DNA from: Boesenbergia rotunda
Lineage: Eukaryota; Streptophyta; Magnoliopsida; Zingiberales; Zingiberaceae
Length of the DNA: 64,000 bases
Assembly (NCBI GenBank): GCA_024364735.1
Contig: JAGFNQ010001171.1
Coordinates: 362,229 to 426,228 of the forward strand
Reading direction: 5' to 3'
This document shows, piece after piece, positions 60,804 through 64,000 of this stretch. The position numbers and the translations under genes are program-made. The notes below the pieces were generated by a model. That model was not told the origin of the DNA, made no database searches, and saw nothing but the letters and a program-made list of their open reading frames with translations. Within the stretch, counting starts at the first letter, position 1. The number at the start of each line of letters is the position of its first letter.

Positions 60804-62426
60804 ATGGAAGATAAGTTGGGGGACAACATCTACACTCTGCCGGCCTACGACCATGTCGATTTCGGGTATTGGAAGTCATGGATGGAGACGTGGTTCGGAA
60901 TGGAGTGGGACCTTCGGATTGCGCTTGAAGAACCCTTCGAGATTCCAAAGGATAAGCACAGGATGAGGCTTAGACCTAGATATTGGAATCAAGAACAAGA
61001 AAATCAATCCAAGGCGAATAAAAAGGTAATTGATATATTGCTTAACATTTTGCCTACTAATGTTTTGAATGGTGTAGGAGCATATGAAAATACACAAGAT
61101 CTATGGAAAAAGGTAGAAGAAATCCATAAAAACCCTACACGAGATCAATTAGTGGAAGAGGCCGAGGAGGTAAACTCAATAGCCCATGAAGAGGAGAAAA
61201 AGGAAGAAGAATCATCTACCTCCTCAAGTGAAATGGAAGAAGAAAGTGAGAGGTCCTCCATCTCATCTAGAGAAGAAGAAGAAGAAATATCAATTTCAAG
61301 AATTGAGGGGGAGGAGAGATCCATTTCCATACCGGAGCAAGAAAAAGGTCCAACCTCCAACAAAGCCAAGACCAAGGACCATATCACATAATTTGGATGC
61401 AACGAAAAGGGGCACTACAAGGACAAGTGCCCGAAAGGTAAGAAGGAGGTACTCTCTAAACCCGGGTCCATTCAATTTAAATCTAACATGAATGGTAGGA
61501 ATGGAGAAGCCCAAGAAAAGAAAAAGAAGATTCGATGCTTCACATGTGGAGAGCTAGGGCACTACCACACCAAGTGCCCTAGAAAAGGTGAACAAAAGAA
61601 AATGGAGCAATTGAGAAGATGGGAGAAAGAAGAAAGGAAGAAGAGAAGAAGCCCACATCAAGGAGGAACTCCAAAGGAAAGGAAGGTAACTCCTAACATT
61701 AAGCCAAAATGTAATTCTAATTCAAGTTCCTCCATGCATGATAAAAATAGAATTAATTATACATCCATGCATGCTAGGATTAATGAAAATTGCTTAATGG
61801 TGCACAATTTCAGATTTAAATATAATGATAGAACTAGGGTTAACAAGGTATATCATAACCCTAGGAAAAGCATGCATCATGATCAACCTAGGACCTTTGT
61901 ATCTAAGGAACAAGGCACTAAGCCCAAGAAGGGAAGGAATGTCCCTAGAAAGGAGGGTAGGTCTAGGAATGTCCAAAGTGGACATATGGATTCTAGGTTT
62001 AGGAACCTAGAAAGGGAAAATCAAGCTTTAAGGGAAAAACTTGATAGGTTAGAGAAAACCCTAGAGAGATTCACTATTGGATCTAAGGGTTTAGATATGG
62101 TGTTGGGTGGTTTAAACCGCACCAATGATAGATCGGGGTTGGGATACCGGTCTAAGAACTCTTATGCCAAGGGGAAGAAATATGCAAGGGTAGCATATGG
62201 CTATGGCAAGAAGGGGGAGTCCAAAAATGGCAAGGGGATGCCATTTAAAGGGAAAAAGAAGGACTTAACCAAAGACGAGGCGTCTAAGGTTAAGAGTGTC
62301 AAGTTTGTAGGCCAAGAGTCACCGGTGGAACGCCGATGTGGCCTAGTGATTGTTGAGTCACCTAGGGAGGTGGCTAGGGCTAAGAGCTCAAGGGGGAGCT
62401 CTAGGAGGCTTTGGGATATATGGTGA
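60804..62426 (+). pseudogene. gag: D: gag polyprotein with one in-frame stop
   Basis: The reading frame opens at 60804 (MEDKLGDNIYTLPAYDHVDF), carries a copia gag (UBN2) core, an acidic Glu/Ser stretch (about 130-185), and zinc knuckles. A TAA at 61389-61391 sits exactly where the first Cys of knuckle 1 is expected (then FGCNEKGHYKDKC). The frame then runs on unbroken to 62426. Knuckle 2, CFTCGELGHYHTKC (61536-61577), is intact. A basic region, a short coiled coil (NLERENQALREKLDRLEKTL) and the Sirevirus-type block TIGSKGLDMVLGGLNRT follow. It would be about 540 codons if the stop were absent. It would supply nucleocapsid only. Confidence 0.88.
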
Positions 62427-63404
62427 ATAGACCTTGGGAGGGGGTGCTCCTAGAGGTCTAGATGGACCATGGAGTGTGCCAAAAGAATTGAAGACGGACT
62501 TGAGTCTCAATTCTTGGGTTTTGGCACGATGTTTTTGAGTTTCATGCATGGAAATATGACATTGGGGTCATATTGCATGAAAATTAGTTTTTGGTGTGTA
62601 ATTGCCATGTAATTCAATGCTAGGGATGCATTGTGGATTGGCATGGGGAGGGACATCAAGGGGAAACCAAAACTAGGACTTTTGGTTAAGGTTTGAGTGA
62701 ACATTTTTGCTATTTTTTGAGTTTTGTGTCAAACATGGGAATGGTGATAGATACATTTTGGAATGTATTTTTTTCAAGTAGATATGGGTACCACAAACCT
62801 CTCCACAAAATTTGAGAATTTTTGGAGATTTGTGGAATTTCTGGCGCATTTCTGAATTTCGTCAGAAAGGTTGAAATTTTGGTTTTCAGAATATCAGTCG
62901 ATTGCCCTGGGGGGCAATCAACTGGTCAAGGCTGATTTTTGTATCAACAGCTGGTTTGGGGTCCAAATGATGCAAATCAAGTGTATAGGGGGCTAGTACA
63001 CATTATCTATGGTCATCGGGGATTGAAAGAACCGATAATTGAGATATTATTGGGTTCTTTTTTGATGTTAGGCAAAGGGGGAGAATGTTTGGGTTTAAGT
63101 TGGGAAACCAAACATACCTTTTCTAGAAACCCTTGGTTTAGGGGGAGCTAAGATTAAGGGGGAGCATGGTTGCTCCATTCTTGGCGTAAGGGGAACCTTG
63201 GAGAGGTTCTTGAAAAGCCTTTGTAAGTCCAATGTAGGGGGAGCTTGGGAGAAGCCTTAAAAAGCCCGATTTTGGTGAAAAGTCCTAACTTGGAGAGTTA
63301 GGTGTGGGATGCCTTGCGATAGGATCCATTTTGCATTGCATATGCATTATTTTTTCTATCGACTACTATCTTTTTTCCCTAACTTAAACGTATTGCCAAA
63401 CATC
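62427..63404 (+). other. D: non-coding interval before the 3' LTR
   Basis: There is no pol. One hairpin lies at about 62897-62915 (GATTGCCC with GGGGCAATC). Several AGGGGGAG tracts (about 63058-63245), such as TTAGGGGGAGC and AAGGGGGAGC, resemble extra polypurine tracts. Confidence 0.7.
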
Positions 63405-63418
63405 AAAAAGGGGGAGAT
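63405..63418 (+). other. D: polypurine tract
   Basis: AAAAAGGGGGAGAT against the LTR start TGTTGAGG. Confidence 0.9.
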
Positions 63419-63650
63419 TGTTGAGGCAATCTGTGGTCCGGAGTGACCAAGTGTTTTGATGTTTGGGCAAAGGGTTTAAGTTAGGGTTACCCTTGTTATC
63501 TCATATGTGTATGTTGAGTGTGCAGGTTGTACAGGTTACACATATGGACTTGACTAGACGACCTCGGTACGATGAAGGATGGCATGGAGGCAAGCTGGAG
63601 GCTTGCATGCGCATCCGAGGGACTTTGGACAGCAAGGACTATGAGCTGAT
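63419..63650 (+). mobile_element. D: 3' LTR, left 232 bp
   Basis: Collinear with 59731-59962, then interrupted by F after CTGAT (63646-63650). Confidence 0.9.
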
Positions 63651-64000
63651 TGTTGATGCAGTCTGACCCTAATTGTTGTTTTGGTGTTGACAACGATTTA
63701 AGTTTTGATTTAAATTTGATTGAACGAATTGGGATTAAGTCCTAGTCGGGGACTGGGCACGAAGTCCTAACTTGGAGGGTTAGGCATGGGAAAAAGTCCT
63801 AGCCTGGAGGGCAAGGTTGAATGAAATCCCGGTGAGTGAAGCCAGGTCCTGGTGAGTGAAGCCAGGTGATGGAAATCCCAGTGAGTGAAGTCGGATCCTG
63901 GTGAGTGAAGCCAGGTGATTGAAATCCCGGTGAGTGAAGCCAGGTTAGATGAAATCCTGGTGAGTGAAGCCAGATCCTAGCTTGGAGGGCTAGGTGTGGA
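63651..64000 (+). mobile_element. F: LTR of the S1 family, runs off the window
   Basis: It starts TGTTGATGCAGTCTGACC, homologous to S1 at 5574, and continues with CCTAACTTGGAGGGTTAGG and CCTGGTGAGTGAAGCCAGG stem repeats. The element continues beyond base 64000. Confidence 0.85.

Larger units (their letters stand above)
59731..63650 (+). mobile_element. D: gag-only LTR element, 3' LTR cut by F
   Basis: 5' LTR 59731-60731, primer site 60734, gag 60804-62426, about 990 bp of non-coding DNA, polypurine tract 63405-63418, and 3' LTR from 63419 to 63650. The LTR copies differ at about 13 of 232 aligned bases by eye. No protease, integrase or RT is present, so it depends on another element, as in gag-only groups such as TR-GAG. 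Confidence 0.9.

Overview
This is plant nuclear DNA, almost certainly from an angiosperm. It holds one spliced host gene with plant-type introns, a tRNA-derived SINE, and many LTR retrotransposons of plant lineages: Sirevirus-like and other Ty1/copia elements and a Tekay/Del-type chromovirus Ty3/gypsy. Species cannot be read from the sequence. LTRs packed with GC-rich palindromes would fit a large-genome monocot, but that is only an impression.

Layout. About 0.44-3.44 kb: the 5' two-thirds of a PMT26-like methyltransferase on the minus strand (four coding exons, a 5'UTR intron, a TATA box), with a SINE in its second coding intron. 3.4-5.6 kb: AT-rich intergenic DNA. 5.6-7.6 kb: a 2.0-kb solo LTR (S1) with a 5-bp target duplication and a striking hairpin array. 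8.2-23.6 kb: a nest. Copia Y (plus strand) is cut in its gag by an LTR of copia X, X is cut by gypsy Z (minus), and Z is cut by copia W (minus), which runs into a 300-N gap (23622-23921). 23.9-28.2 kb: a 4.2-kb LTR (L1) full of tandem repeats, then LTR fragments and unassigned DNA to about 32 kb. From about 31.9 kb to the window end there is a second nest. Plus-strand element C carries a 2.6-kb solo LTR of the Z family. C's 3' LTR is split by minus-strand element A (target duplication CTAGA). A's 3' LTR is split by minus-strand Sirevirus-like copia B (GTTCC). B's 3' LTR is split by a 4.4-kb solo LTR, L2 (GGGTG), and B's pol by a 1.36-kb solo LTR (AATTA/AGTTA). After A, C's LTR resumes and is interrupted by LTR E. 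E is interrupted by gag-only element D, and D's 3' LTR by LTR F, which runs off the end.

How the parts relate. PMT26-like is the only recognisable host gene. B carries a decayed gag-PR-IN-RT-RNaseH. A, C and D show the same LTR ends, primer site and/or polypurine tracts but no pol, so they look like non-autonomous relatives mobilised in trans. A, B and C share a common internal module. The most notable signal is that the LTRs carry arrays of short hairpins whose stem sequences differ between families, and whose repeats change by compensatory pairs while keeping the stem. A second unusual item is element A's coding region: two zinc knuckles followed, in the same frame, by an 11-residue tandem repeat of about 14 copies.
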